DNA from: Pseudomonadota bacterium
GTDB lineage: Bacteria; Pseudomonadota; Alphaproteobacteria; UBA2966; CAIVPW01
Direction of reading: 5' to 3'
DNA: 13,361 bases
Assembly: GCA_027625125.1 (NCBI GenBank)
Contig: JAQBXG010000025.1
Coordinates: 1 to 13,361 of the forward strand
Each line of letters starts with the position of its first letter. Position 1 is the stretch's first letter. Positions 6,674 to 13,318 of this stretch are shown one piece after another. The position numbers and the translations under genes were made by a program. Under the pieces are notes generated by a model. The model had not been told where the DNA came from. It was given only the letters and a program-made list of their open reading frames with translations, and ran no database searches.

Positions 6674-6710
6674 GTAGACCGGCCTTGTGGGCTGTAGCCC
6701 CGGGGTCTAC
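6674..6710. repeat. Nested inverted repeat upstream of the glycosyltransferase operon
   Basis: The outer arms GTAGACC (6674-6680) and GGTCTAC (6704-6710) are perfect reverse complements. Inside lies GGGC-TGTA-GCCC (6689-6700), a 4-bp stem with a tetraloop. The structure ends about 50 bases before the ATG at 6762, a place suited to an operator or a 5' leader structure. Confidence 0.4.
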
Positions 6711-6761
6711 GTTCGGCGTCCGTTCTCTCCTCTTCACACCGCACGATCTCGCAGGACCGCA

Positions 6762-7592
6762 ATGGGGCGCACCGAAGCCGGATCCGCCGCCGACCTTGCC
6801 GTAGTGATCCCCGTACACAACGAGCAGGCGAATATCGGCCCGTTGATCGAAGAAGTGGACCGCGCGTTCGCGGGCAGCCCGTGGCGAATCGAAATCGTCG
6901 TCGTCAACGACGGATCGACCGACGGCACCGCCGGGGTGCTGCGCGCGGCCGGCGTTGGCCGCCCGCACCTGCGCATCGTCGATCATCGCCGCAATCGCGG
7001 GCAAAGCGCCTCGTTGCTGAGCGGCGTCACCGCCGCGTCGGCCGCGTGGATCGCCACGCTGGACGGCGATGGCCAGAATGACCCCGCGGATCTGCCGGCG
7101 CTATGGGCCAGGATCGCCGACGGCGGCGCCCGCCGCCAACGAACGATGATCGCCGGGCATCGCCGTGACCGCAAGGACACATGGCTGCGGCGGACCTCGT
7201 CCCGCATCGCCAACGCCGTGCGGGGGACGCTGTTGCGCGACCACACACCGGACACCGGTTGCGGCCTGAAAATCTTCGAGCGACAGATGTTTCTTTCGCT
7301 GCCGCACTTCGACCATTTTCACCGGTTTCTGCCAGCGCTGGCGCGGCGGGCGGGCGGCGAGGTGGAGTCGGTGCCGGTTCGTCACCGCCCGCGCTTGAGC
7401 GGCGCGTCTCACTACGGGGTCGGCAACCGGTTGTGGGTAGGCCTGGTGGACGTGCTGGGCGTACTGTGGCTGGGGCGGCGTGCGGAGCCGTGGCGCGTGG
7501 ACGCCGACACGCGATCCGTTGCGGATCGCCGTGAAGCCGAACACCCTGATGCCGTACACCCTGAAGCCGAACACAAGGACCTGGGCGAATGA
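6762..7592 (+). CDS. GT2 polyprenyl-phosphate glycosyltransferase (DPM1/ArnC-like)
   Basis: The product is 276 residues. The GT-A fold runs from VVIPVHNEQANI (residues 14-25) through VVNDGSTDGT (47-56) to the metal-binding LDGDGQNDPADLP (100-112, D101/D103). It continues with DTGCGLKIFERQ (164-175) and HRFLPAL (187-193), the signature of the family that moves a sugar from a nucleotide donor to undecaprenyl or dolichyl phosphate on the cytosolic face. There is no clear pair of C-terminal membrane helices, only a hydrophobic stretch near 224-238. The start ATG 6762 has AGGA five bases upstream and fits the domain edge. The C-terminal tail holds three 15-bp repeats. Its TGA overlaps the ATG of the LAB-N gene (ATGA at 7589-7592), and an ArnT-like gene follows, so it most likely makes the lipid-linked sugar donor for that enzyme. 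The sugar cannot be told from sequence. Confidence 0.88.
   Translation: MGRTEAGSAADLAVVIPVHNEQANIGPLIEEVDRAFAGSPWRIEIVVVNDGSTDGTAGVLRAAGVGRPHLRIVDHRRNRGQSASLLSGVTAASAAWIATLDGDGQNDPADLPALWARIADGGARRQRTMIAGHRRDRKDTWLRRTSSRIANAVRGTLLRDHTPDTGCGLKIFERQMFLSLPHFDHFHRFLPALARRAGGEVESVPVRHRPRLSGASHYGVGNRLWVGLVDVLGVLWLGRRAEPWRVDADTRSVADRREAEHPDAVHPEAEHKDLGE
7533..7577 (+). repeat. Three in-frame 15-bp tandem repeats in the glycosyltransferase tail
   Basis: The units are 7533-7547, 7548-7562 and 7563-7577. Units 1 and 3 share the first 12 bases exactly (gaagccgaacac), and unit 2 differs at two of those. They sit on codon boundaries and encode EAEHP, DAVHP and EAEHK at residues 258-272. This is a small slippage-prone minisatellite in a disordered charged tail. 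Confidence 0.8.
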
Positions 7593-7900
7593 GCGTTGAT
7601 ATCGATCTCTGGCTGTTCTCCTTTACGCTGACGACGTGGATTGCCATCGGCTTTGTCGGACAGGCGATGTTCTCGTTGCGATTCATCGTCCAATGGCTGT
7701 CGAGCGAAAAGCACCGTCGCAGCTATATTCCGATGGCGTTCTGGTATTTCAGCCTCGCCGGCGGGTCGATCCTGCTGGCCTATGCGATTCATCGTCAGGA
7801 CCCGGTGTTCATCGTCGGCCAGGCGTTCGGCGTATTTATCTATCTGCGGAATCTGCAACTGATCTTCCGCGAGCGCAAAGCGGCGACGGCGGGTGGATAA
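7589..7900 (+). CDS. LAB-N domain small membrane protein (lipid A biosynthesis N-terminal domain)
   Basis: The product is 103 residues with three predicted membrane helices, about 14-36, 46-68 and 72-93. The LAB-N family pattern is clear: GFVGQAMFSLRF, QWLSSEKHRRS (35-45), IPMAFWYFS, DPVFIVGQAFGVFIYLRNLQ (71-90). The domain was named from the N-terminus of some lipid A biosynthesis proteins, but as a stand-alone small protein it is usually found between a polyprenyl-phosphate glycosyltransferase and an ArnT-like transferase, as here. Its biochemical role is not settled; helping the lipid-linked sugar cross the membrane or anchoring the soluble transferase are reasonable ideas. It overlaps the upstream stop by four bases and ends six bases before the next start, so translational coupling is likely. 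Confidence 0.88.
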   Translation: MSVDIDLWLFSFTLTTWIAIGFVGQAMFSLRFIVQWLSSEKHRRSYIPMAFWYFSLAGGSILLAYAIHRQDPVFIVGQAFGVFIYLRNLQLIFRERKAATAGG

Positions 7901-7906
7901 CCGATC

Positions 7907-9574
7907 ATGCGGACCTGGTTGACCCCGGAGCGGCGCAATCTGATAGCGCTCGCCGGGGCATGGGCCGTGCTGATGTGGGTCGTGTTCGCGACCCGGCCCC
8001 TGATGCCGATCGACGAGCTGCGCTATGCCTCCGTCGCCTGGGAGATGTGGCTGCGCGGCGACCTGCTGGTGCCGCATCTGAACGGCCAACCGTACAGCCA
8101 CAAGCCGCCGTTGTTGTTCTGGCTGATCGACGCCGGGTGGCTGGTGTTCGGCGTCTCGGAGTTGTGGACGCGGCTGGTGGCGCCGTTGTTCGGGGTAATC
8201 ACGGTGCTGGCGATGCCATCGATGTTCCGGCTGGTCTGGCCGGAACGGCCCGAGCGGGCGGCAATCGCGCCGTGGATCCTGTTCGGGGCGCTGCTGTGGA
8301 CGGTGGTCGGCACCGTGACGATGTTCGACATGCTGAACGCGTTATTTGCGCTCGGCGCGGTCGCCGGTCTGGTGCTGGTCTGGCGGGGCAGACATGCGGC
8401 GGGTTGGGCGGCGTTCGGACTCTGCGTCGGCCTCGGCATCCTCGCGAAAGGCCCGGTCATTCTGGTGTATGCGCTGCCGCCGCTGCTGCTGGCGCCCTGG
8501 TGGCTGCGGGGGCAGGGCGTGCATTGGTGGCGCTGGGCCTCCGGCGCCGCCGGCGCGCTTGCGCTTGGCGCGGTGGTAGCGCTGGCGTGGGCGATTCCGG
8601 CCGGATTCGCCGGCGGCGACGAATACCGCGCCGCAATCCTGTGGGGCCAGACGGCCGGGCGGGTGTCGGAATCCTTCGCCCACGCGCGGGCGATCTGGTG
8701 GTATTTGCCGCTGTTGCCGCTGGCGCTGTTTCCGTGGCTGTTGTGGCCGCGCGTATGGCGGGGATTGCGGCGGTTGTGGCGGACGGACGATCCCGGCCTG
8801 CGGCTCTGCATCGCCTGGGCCGGCGGCGGCCTGGTGATTTTGTCGCTGGTCAGCGGCAAACAGCCGCATTACCTGATTCCGTTGCTGCCGGCGGTTGCGC
8901 TGATCGTCGCCGCGACGCTTCCGGAGCCGGCGCGGCGACCGGGGCGGGACCTGTTGATTCCTGGCGCGGCGACGGTGCTGGTCGGCGCGGGAATTGCGGG
9001 ACTGGTGGCCTGGATTCAAGCCGGACCCGGACTGGCGGCGCTCGATCTGCCCGAGTTTGCCGTAAACATTTCGGTCCTCTGCGGCGCCGCCATCGCGGCG
9101 GGCGGCGCGGTGGCGATCCTGTGGCGGCAGCGGAACACGACGCGGGTGGTGATGGTCCTCGCCGCCCAGAGCCTGGTGATCGTTTCGGCCCTGCACCTGT
9201 TCGCGATCAAGCCGGTCGCGTTCGCCTATGACCTGCGCCCGGCCGCGGTATTCATCCGCGAAGCAGTGCGCGAGGGGCGACAGATCGCGTTTACGAACGA
9301 ATACCACGGCCAATTGCATTTTCTGGGCCGGATCGACACCCCGTTTCGCGTGTTGTCGCCCGGCGCGGCAATGGGGTGGGGCCAGGCGAACCCGCGCGCC
9401 CGCATCGTCCTGGTCACCGAGGACGCGCCACCCGGTTGGACCGGGTTCATGTTCGTGCAGCCCTATCGCGGCAGAATCCTGACCGTGTGGACCGGCGATA
9501 CGCTGTCGGCGTACCTGTCGAATGAGCTGCGTCTGCGCCGCGCCGCGGAGGAAGCCGCGGCGGCCGGCGGCTAG
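7907..9574 (+). CDS. ArnT-like GT83 integral membrane glycosyltransferase
   Basis: The product is 555 residues, a normal size for this family. The N-terminus has one helix, then the periplasmic loop with PIDELRYASVAWEMW (34-48), the acidic motif that holds the catalytic Asp in GT-C enzymes, followed by GDLLVPHLNGQPYSHKPPLL (51-70) containing the KPP signature. TMFDMLNALF near residue 140 and ILAKGPV further on are also typical. About ten to twelve hydrophobic helices follow, then a soluble periplasmic C-terminal domain from about residue 430. These enzymes move a sugar from undecaprenyl phosphate to lipid A, LPS core or another envelope target. The operon order (donor synthase, LAB-N, GT83) supports that, but donor and acceptor are unknown. 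It starts six bases after the LAB-N stop. Its TAG overlaps the TAG of the convergent Sel1 gene through a shared CTAG at 9571-9574. Confidence 0.9.
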   Translation: MRTWLTPERRNLIALAGAWAVLMWVVFATRPLMPIDELRYASVAWEMWLRGDLLVPHLNGQPYSHKPPLLFWLIDAGWLVFGVSELWTRLVAPLFGVITVLAMPSMFRLVWPERPERAAIAPWILFGALLWTVVGTVTMFDMLNALFALGAVAGLVLVWRGRHAAGWAAFGLCVGLGILAKGPVILVYALPPLLLAPWWLRGQGVHWWRWASGAAGALALGAVVALAWAIPAGFAGGDEYRAAILWGQTAGRVSESFAHARAIWWYLPLLPLALFPWLLWPRVWRGLRRLWRTDDPGLRLCIAWAGGGLVILSLVSGKQPHYLIPLLPAVALIVAATLPEPARRPGRDLLIPGAATVLVGAGIAGLVAWIQAGPGLAALDLPEFAVNISVLCGAAIAAGGAVAILWRQRNTTRVVMVLAAQSLVIVSALHLFAIKPVAFAYDLRPAAVFIREAVREGRQIAFTNEYHGQLHFLGRIDTPFRVLSPGAAMGWGQANPRARIVLVTEDAPPGWTGFMFVQPYRGRILTVWTGDTLSAYLSNELRLRRAAEEAAAAGG

Positions 9575-10071
9575 GGGTCGAAGCGCATAAGCCCAGTGCG
9601 CGCAGGCCGCCACGCGGCGGCCAGCTCGGCCGCCTGGGTCAGTTCGTCGGTCGTCATCAGCCGCGCCGTGGCGTTGCGGAGCGCAACCGCTTCCGCCTTC
9701 AGATCCGGATCGCCGCTTTCCACCGCCAGCGTCAGCCAGTAGTGCGCCCGCACAAGATTCTGCCAGACGCCGACCCCGCGAATATGAATCGAACCGAACG
9801 CAAGCTGCGCGGCGGGCAGGCCTTTTTCGGCCGCGAGGTGAAAATAGATGGCGGCCGTGGCCGGGTCGTGCTCGACACCGGCGCCGTTGAAATACTGGAC
9901 GCCCAGCATGAATTCCGCGCCGGAGTGGCCGCGCCGGGCGGATTCGCGAAACTCGGCGAGCGCCTGCACGAAATTTCCGGACGTGTAGGCCCGCACCCCG
10001 GCGTCATACTCGGCCAGCGCCGGGGCGGCGTTTGCCAGCAGCATCGCCGATATGACCAAGCCGTGGCGCAT
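9571..10071 (-). CDS. Periplasmic Sel1-repeat protein
   Basis: The product is 166 residues. The chosen ATG (10071) gives a compact signal peptide, MRHGLVISAMLLANAAPALA, cleaved near residue 20. An ATG 16 codons upstream is also possible. The mature part holds Sel1-like alpha-alpha repeats of about 36 residues: EFRESARRGHSGAEFMLG, then AIYFHLAAEKGLPAAQLAFG, with linkers YFNGAGVEHD and HIRGVGVWQN, and a last degenerate copy YWLTLAVESGD. These repeats bind partner proteins or peptidoglycan-related factors. The short array suggests an adaptor. The tail (TARLMTTDELTQAAELAAAW) is helical. The gene is divergent from the DUF502 gene with a 108-bp gap and convergent with the ArnT-like gene. No strong ribosome binding site is seen. 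The partner is unknown. Confidence 0.82.
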   Translation of the reverse strand: MRHGLVISAMLLANAAPALAEYDAGVRAYTSGNFVQALAEFRESARRGHSGAEFMLGVQYFNGAGVEHDPATAAIYFHLAAEKGLPAAQLAFGSIHIRGVGVWQNLVRAHYWLTLAVESGDPDLKAEAVALRNATARLMTTDELTQAAELAAAWRPARTGLMRFDP

Positions 10072-10131
10072 CCTGGCGCGTGCGCGACCGGCTCCGGAAC
10101 GTCTTGCGTGGCAAACCATGGGTGCCCGGAC

Positions 10132-10137
10132 TATACT
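10132..10137 (+). promoter_or_regulatory. Candidate -10 element for the DUF502 gene
   Basis: TATACT (5 of 6 to consensus) lies 42 bases before the ATG at 10180 in the Sel1/DUF502 divergent gap. The best -35-like hexamer at the right distance (TGGCAA, 10109-10114) matches only 3 of 6, so activator help or chance are both possible. Confidence 0.35.
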
Positions 10138-10179
10138 GCGGCGCGCACATCCATCGCCAGAGCCGCAAATTCTTCCAGC

Positions 10180-10902
10180 ATGAGTGACCAGAGCGACTCG
10201 CCGGACGGGCCCAAGAAGCCATGGGAAAGGCAGGGCGGGTTCGCCCGCCGGCTGCGAAACCATTTCTTTACCGGCATCATCGTCACGGCGCCGATCGCCA
10301 TTACCATCTTTCTGGTCTGGCAGTTCATCGGATTCGTCGACGGAACCATCGCCGGGTTGATTCCCGCCCGCTACCTGCCGCAGACCTACCTGCCGTTCGC
10401 CGTGCCCGGGATCGGGCTGTTGATCGCCTTTGTGTTCCTGACCCTGGTCGGCGCGCTGGCGGCGAACTTTCTCGGTCGCTGGCTTGTCCGGACCGGCGAC
10501 CGGATCGTAAACCGCATGCCTGTCGTGCGCTCGGTCTACGGCACCCTGAAGAAGATCTTCGAGACCGTGCTGGCGCAGTCGTCGCGGTCGTTCCGCGAGG
10601 TGGTGCTGGTCGAATACCCGCGCAAGGGAATCTGGGCGGTCGGATTCATCACCGGCACCACCGAAGGCGAAATCCAGACGATCACGACATCGAAGATGAT
10701 CAACGTATTCCTGCCGACGACGCCGAACCCGACTTCCGGATTTCTGCTGTTCGTGCCCCACGACACGGTGGTGCCGCTGCAAATGTCGGTGGAGGAGGGG
10801 ATCAAGCTCGTGATTTCGGGCGGCATCATGGTGCCGCCCGAGCAAGGAGCGCCGCACGCCGATCCGCGCGTGGTCGCGCAGCCGAAGGCCCTGGCGGAGT
10901 AA
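10180..10902 (+). CDS. DUF502-family inner membrane protein
   Basis: The product is 240 residues. After a polar N-terminus come two membrane helices, about 31-55 and 72-97, then a soluble part of about 140 residues. Family-typical segments are FFTGIIVTAPIAITIF (29-44), MPVVRSVYGTLKKIFETVL, EYPRKGIWAVGFITG and TPNPTSGFLLFVP. DUF502 proteins occur widely in bacteria and are related to plant COV1-type proteins; their molecular function is not established. The gene often neighbours recG in alphaproteobacteria, as here. Its TAA ends at 10902 and the recG stop starts at 10903, so the two converge with no gap. The start ATG 10180 gives the usual N-terminus, although no strong ribosome binding site precedes it. 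Confidence 0.88.
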   Translation: MSDQSDSPDGPKKPWERQGGFARRLRNHFFTGIIVTAPIAITIFLVWQFIGFVDGTIAGLIPARYLPQTYLPFAVPGIGLLIAFVFLTLVGALAANFLGRWLVRTGDRIVNRMPVVRSVYGTLKKIFETVLAQSSRSFREVVLVEYPRKGIWAVGFITGTTEGEIQTITTSKMINVFLPTTPNPTSGFLLFVPHDTVVPLQMSVEEGIKLVISGGIMVPPEQGAPHADPRVVAQPKALAE

Positions 10903-12993
10903 TCAGCCGGCGCCGATCAACGCGATCGCCGCATCCCGCCCGAACAAATACATCAGCGTCCGGAGCGCCGATCCGCGCGGGGATTTCAATTCCGGGTCCT
11001 GCTCCAGCAGCGCATAAGCATCGTCCCGCGCCACCGGCAACAGATCGGCATGGGCGGCAAGGTCGGCGACGCGAAACTGCGGCAGGCCGCTCTGGCGCGT
11101 GCCGAGGATTTCCCCGGCGCCACGCAGGCGCAGGTCTTCCTCGGCGATGCGAAACCCGTCCTCGGTCCGGCGCAGGATCTCCAGCCGCGCCCGCGCGGTT
11201 TCCGTCAGCGGCGGCGCATACAACAGCACGCAGCTCGATTCCGCGCCGCCGCGGCCGACCCGGCCGCGCAGCTGGTGTAGCTGCGCTAACCCGAACCGTT
11301 CCGCGTGTTCGATCACCATCACCGTCGCCTCGGGCACGTCGACGCCGACTTCGATGACCGTGGTCGCCACCAGCACCGAAAGGTCGCCGGCGGCGAAGCG
11401 CGCCATCACATCGTCGCGGGCGGCGGGCTTCATCTTGCCGTGGGCGAGGCCGACGCGGTCGCCGAACACGGTTTGCAGCGCGGCGTAGCGGTCCTCGGCC
11501 GCGGCGGCGTCGAGGGCGCCGGATTCCGACACCAGCGGGCAGACCCAATAGGCCCGCGCACCGCCTGCGACGGCGGCCACCAGCCGCGCCACCACTTCGT
11601 CGAGCCGGCCGGCCGGCATTACGCCGGTGGCGACCGGACGCCGCCCCGGCGGTTTTTCGTCCAGCCGCGAGACATCCATGTCGCCGTAGGCGGTCAACGT
11701 CAGCGTGCGCGGGATCGGCGTCGCCGACATCACCAGAATGTCCGGCGGCGGCCCGGAGGTCCGCGCCGCCAGCGCCATGCGCTGATGCACGCCGAAGCGG
11801 TGCTGTTCGTCGACGACCGCCAGCGCCAGGTCGTTGAACGCCACCTCGTCCTGAAACAGCGCATGGGTCCCGACAACGATCTGCACCGCGCCCGCGGCGA
11901 CGTGCCGGAGCAGCAAATCCCGGCCCTTGCCGCGACCGCGCCCGGTCAGCAGGCCGATCCGCACGCCCGCGCCCTCGCACAGCCGGTTCAGCACCGCATG
12001 GTGTTGCCGCGCCAGGATTTCGGTCGGCGCCATCAACGCCGCCTGGGCGCCGGTTTCGACCGCCGCCAGCATCGCCAGCAACGCGACGACGGTCTTGCCG
12101 CTGCCGACATCGCCCTGCAACAGCCGCAACATGCGGCTGGGGGCGGCCATGTCGCCGAGGATTTCGTCGAGCGCGCGGGATTGGGCGGCGGTCAGGCGAT
12201 AGGGCAGGGCGCCGAGAACGCGGTTGCGAAGCCCGCCGTCCCCGGTGATCGCGCGCCCAGGTTTGCGCCGCATATTGCGGCGCAGCAGCAGCAGCGCGAG
12301 CTGGTTCGCCAGCAGTTCGTCGTAACCGAGCCGGCGGCGGGGGGCGGTTTCCGGGACCAGGTCGGCCTCGCCGCCGGGCGCGTGGGCGGCCAGCAGCGAC
12401 TCGCGCCAGGGCGCCCAACCCTCGCGCGCGACCAGCGCCGGGTCGAGCCATTCGGGCAGCGGCGGGGCCAGGTTCACGGCCGCCCGCACCGCCTTTTGCA
12501 TCGGTTTCCGGCTTACCCCCGCCGACAGCGGATAGGTGGGCTCGATCGCCTGCAGCGACTGTTGCTCCGCCGCGGTGCCGATGTGGTCGGGATGGGTGAT
12601 CTGCATGCCGCCGCCAAAGGCCTGGGCGCGGCCGCTGACCACGCGGACGGCGCCTTCGGGCAGTTGCCGCTTCAGGTAGTCGGCGTTGGCGCGGAAGAAC
12701 ACCAGCGTCAACTCCCCGGTTTCGTCGTGCAGGGTCACGCGGTAGGGCTGCCGCTTGTGACGCGGTACCTGGTGGGGGCCGACCGTCGCCGTCACCGTCA
12801 CCAGGGCGCCGTCGGGAATGTCGGCGATCTTCGGCGCGAACCGCCGGTCGATCACCGCGGACGGGAAATGCCACAGCAAATCAACGACGTGGGTGCCACC
12901 GACGGCGGCTTCGATGGCCCGGGCGATGCGTGGCCCGACCCCCTTCAGCCCGGTCAACTCGGCAAACAACGGGTTCAGCACGGCGGGTCGCAT
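10903..12993 (-). CDS. recG: ATP-dependent DNA helicase RecG
   Basis: The product is 696 residues, the usual length. RecG is the cytosolic superfamily 2 helicase that remodels stalled replication forks and Holliday junctions. The N-terminal wedge (OB-fold) region begins LNPLFAELTGLKGVGPRIA, with the helix-hairpin-helix-like LKGVGPR. Helicase motifs follow in order: LLQGDVGSGKT (Walker A, K300), APTEILARQH, VVDEQHRFG (D395-H398), MSATPIPRTL, HGKMKP, VATTVIEVGVDVP and QLRGRVGRG. The RecG-typical C-terminus follows with EEDLRLRGAGEILGTRQSG. I chose the ATG at 12993 because it gives the conserved MRPAVLNPLF start; the longer frame to 13134 would run through sdhE. It is divergent from sdhE across 52 bp, an arrangement common in alphaproteobacteria. 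No stop codon or frameshift is seen. Confidence 0.97.
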   Translation of the reverse strand: MRPAVLNPLFAELTGLKGVGPRIARAIEAAVGGTHVVDLLWHFPSAVIDRRFAPKIADIPDGALVTVTATVGPHQVPRHKRQPYRVTLHDETGELTLVFFRANADYLKRQLPEGAVRVVSGRAQAFGGGMQITHPDHIGTAAEQQSLQAIEPTYPLSAGVSRKPMQKAVRAAVNLAPPLPEWLDPALVAREGWAPWRESLLAAHAPGGEADLVPETAPRRRLGYDELLANQLALLLLRRNMRRKPGRAITGDGGLRNRVLGALPYRLTAAQSRALDEILGDMAAPSRMLRLLQGDVGSGKTVVALLAMLAAVETGAQAALMAPTEILARQHHAVLNRLCEGAGVRIGLLTGRGRGKGRDLLLRHVAAGAVQIVVGTHALFQDEVAFNDLALAVVDEQHRFGVHQRMALAARTSGPPPDILVMSATPIPRTLTLTAYGDMDVSRLDEKPPGRRPVATGVMPAGRLDEVVARLVAAVAGGARAYWVCPLVSESGALDAAAAEDRYAALQTVFGDRVGLAHGKMKPAARDDVMARFAAGDLSVLVATTVIEVGVDVPEATVMVIEHAERFGLAQLHQLRGRVGRGGAESSCVLLYAPPLTETARARLEILRRTEDGFRIAEEDLRLRGAGEILGTRQSGLPQFRVADLAAHADLLPVARDDAYALLEQDPELKSPRGSALRTLMYLFGRDAAIALIGAG

Positions 12994-13010
12994 CGCGCGA
13001 CAATGCCTTG

Positions 13011-13039
13011 CTGACAGGCTCGCCGCCAGTCCGTATAGG
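13011..13039 (+). promoter_or_regulatory. Candidate sdhE promoter, possibly giving a leaderless mRNA
   Basis: CTGACA (13011-13016, 5 of 6) and TATAGG (13034-13039, 4 of 6) are exactly 17 bases apart in the 52-bp recG-sdhE gap. The expected transcription start, about seven bases after the -10, falls at the ATG of sdhE (13046). Either the message is leaderless or the true -10 lies elsewhere. Confidence 0.45.
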
Positions 13040-13045
13040 TCAGGG

Positions 13046-13318
13046 ATGAACGATCCACGGGAGGTGCGGCGGAAACGCCTTCGGTTTCGCAGCTGGCACC
13101 GCGGAACGAAGGAAATCGACCTGTTGCTCGGCACCTTCGCGGACCGTCATCTCGGCGGGTTCGGGGACGCCCAACTCGCCGCGTATGAGGCGCTGTTGCT
13201 GGAATCCGATCCGGACATCTACGAATGGATCACCGGCCGCACGACGCCGCCGCCGCACCACGACACCGATGTACTGCGGCTTCTGATCACGACTCAGCTA
13301 CGGCCGACAGACACTTGA
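13046..13318 (+). CDS. sdhE: SdhE, succinate dehydrogenase flavinylation factor
   Basis: The product is 90 residues. SdhE (DUF339, YgfY family) is a small cytosolic chaperone that promotes covalent attachment of FAD to the SdhA subunit of succinate dehydrogenase. The family signature RGxxE is seen as RGTKEID, with R19, G20 and E23, within RSWHRGTKEIDLLLG. Further matches are FADRHLGGF and ESDPDIYEWITGR. The ATG at 13046 gives the standard N-terminus, MNDPREVRRKRLRFRSWHRG. The tail after DVLRLL (ITTQLRPTDT) is not family-like and overlaps by 32 bases the end of a minus-strand gene. It is divergent from recG. In many alphaproteobacteria mfd follows sdhE; here it does not follow directly. Confidence 0.93.
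   Translation: MNDPREVRRKRLRFRSWHRGTKEIDLLLGTFADRHLGGFGDAQLAAYEALLLESDPDIYEWITGRTTPPPHHDTDVLRLLITTQLRPTDT

Larger units (their letters stand above)
6467..6761. other. 295-bp divergent region between SNase-like A and the glycosyltransferase operon
   Basis: I find no supportable gene here. It must contain the promoters for both flanking operons, but no -35/-10 pair is convincing on either strand. Two inverted-repeat structures stand out and are listed separately. AGGA at 6753-6756, five bases before the ATG at 6762, serves the glycosyltransferase. Confidence 0.4.

Noticed and set aside
9742..10179. N-terminal extension of the DUF502 gene upstream of 10180
   Set aside because: The extra part is antisense to the Sel1 gene and unlike DUF502 N-termini.
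10826..12874. Minus-strand frame of 682 codons inside recG
   Set aside because: It is a different-phase shadow of recG, with an Arg/Ala/Gly-rich sequence and no motifs; the recG frame has the full set of helicase motifs.
11305..13014. Plus-strand frame of 569 codons opposite recG
   Set aside because: It is antisense to recG, low-complexity in His, Gln and Arg, with no domain or ribosome binding site.
12994..13134. N-terminal extension of recG to 13134
   Set aside because: It would run antisense through sdhE and the shared promoter gap, and relatives start at the MRP-type N-terminus.
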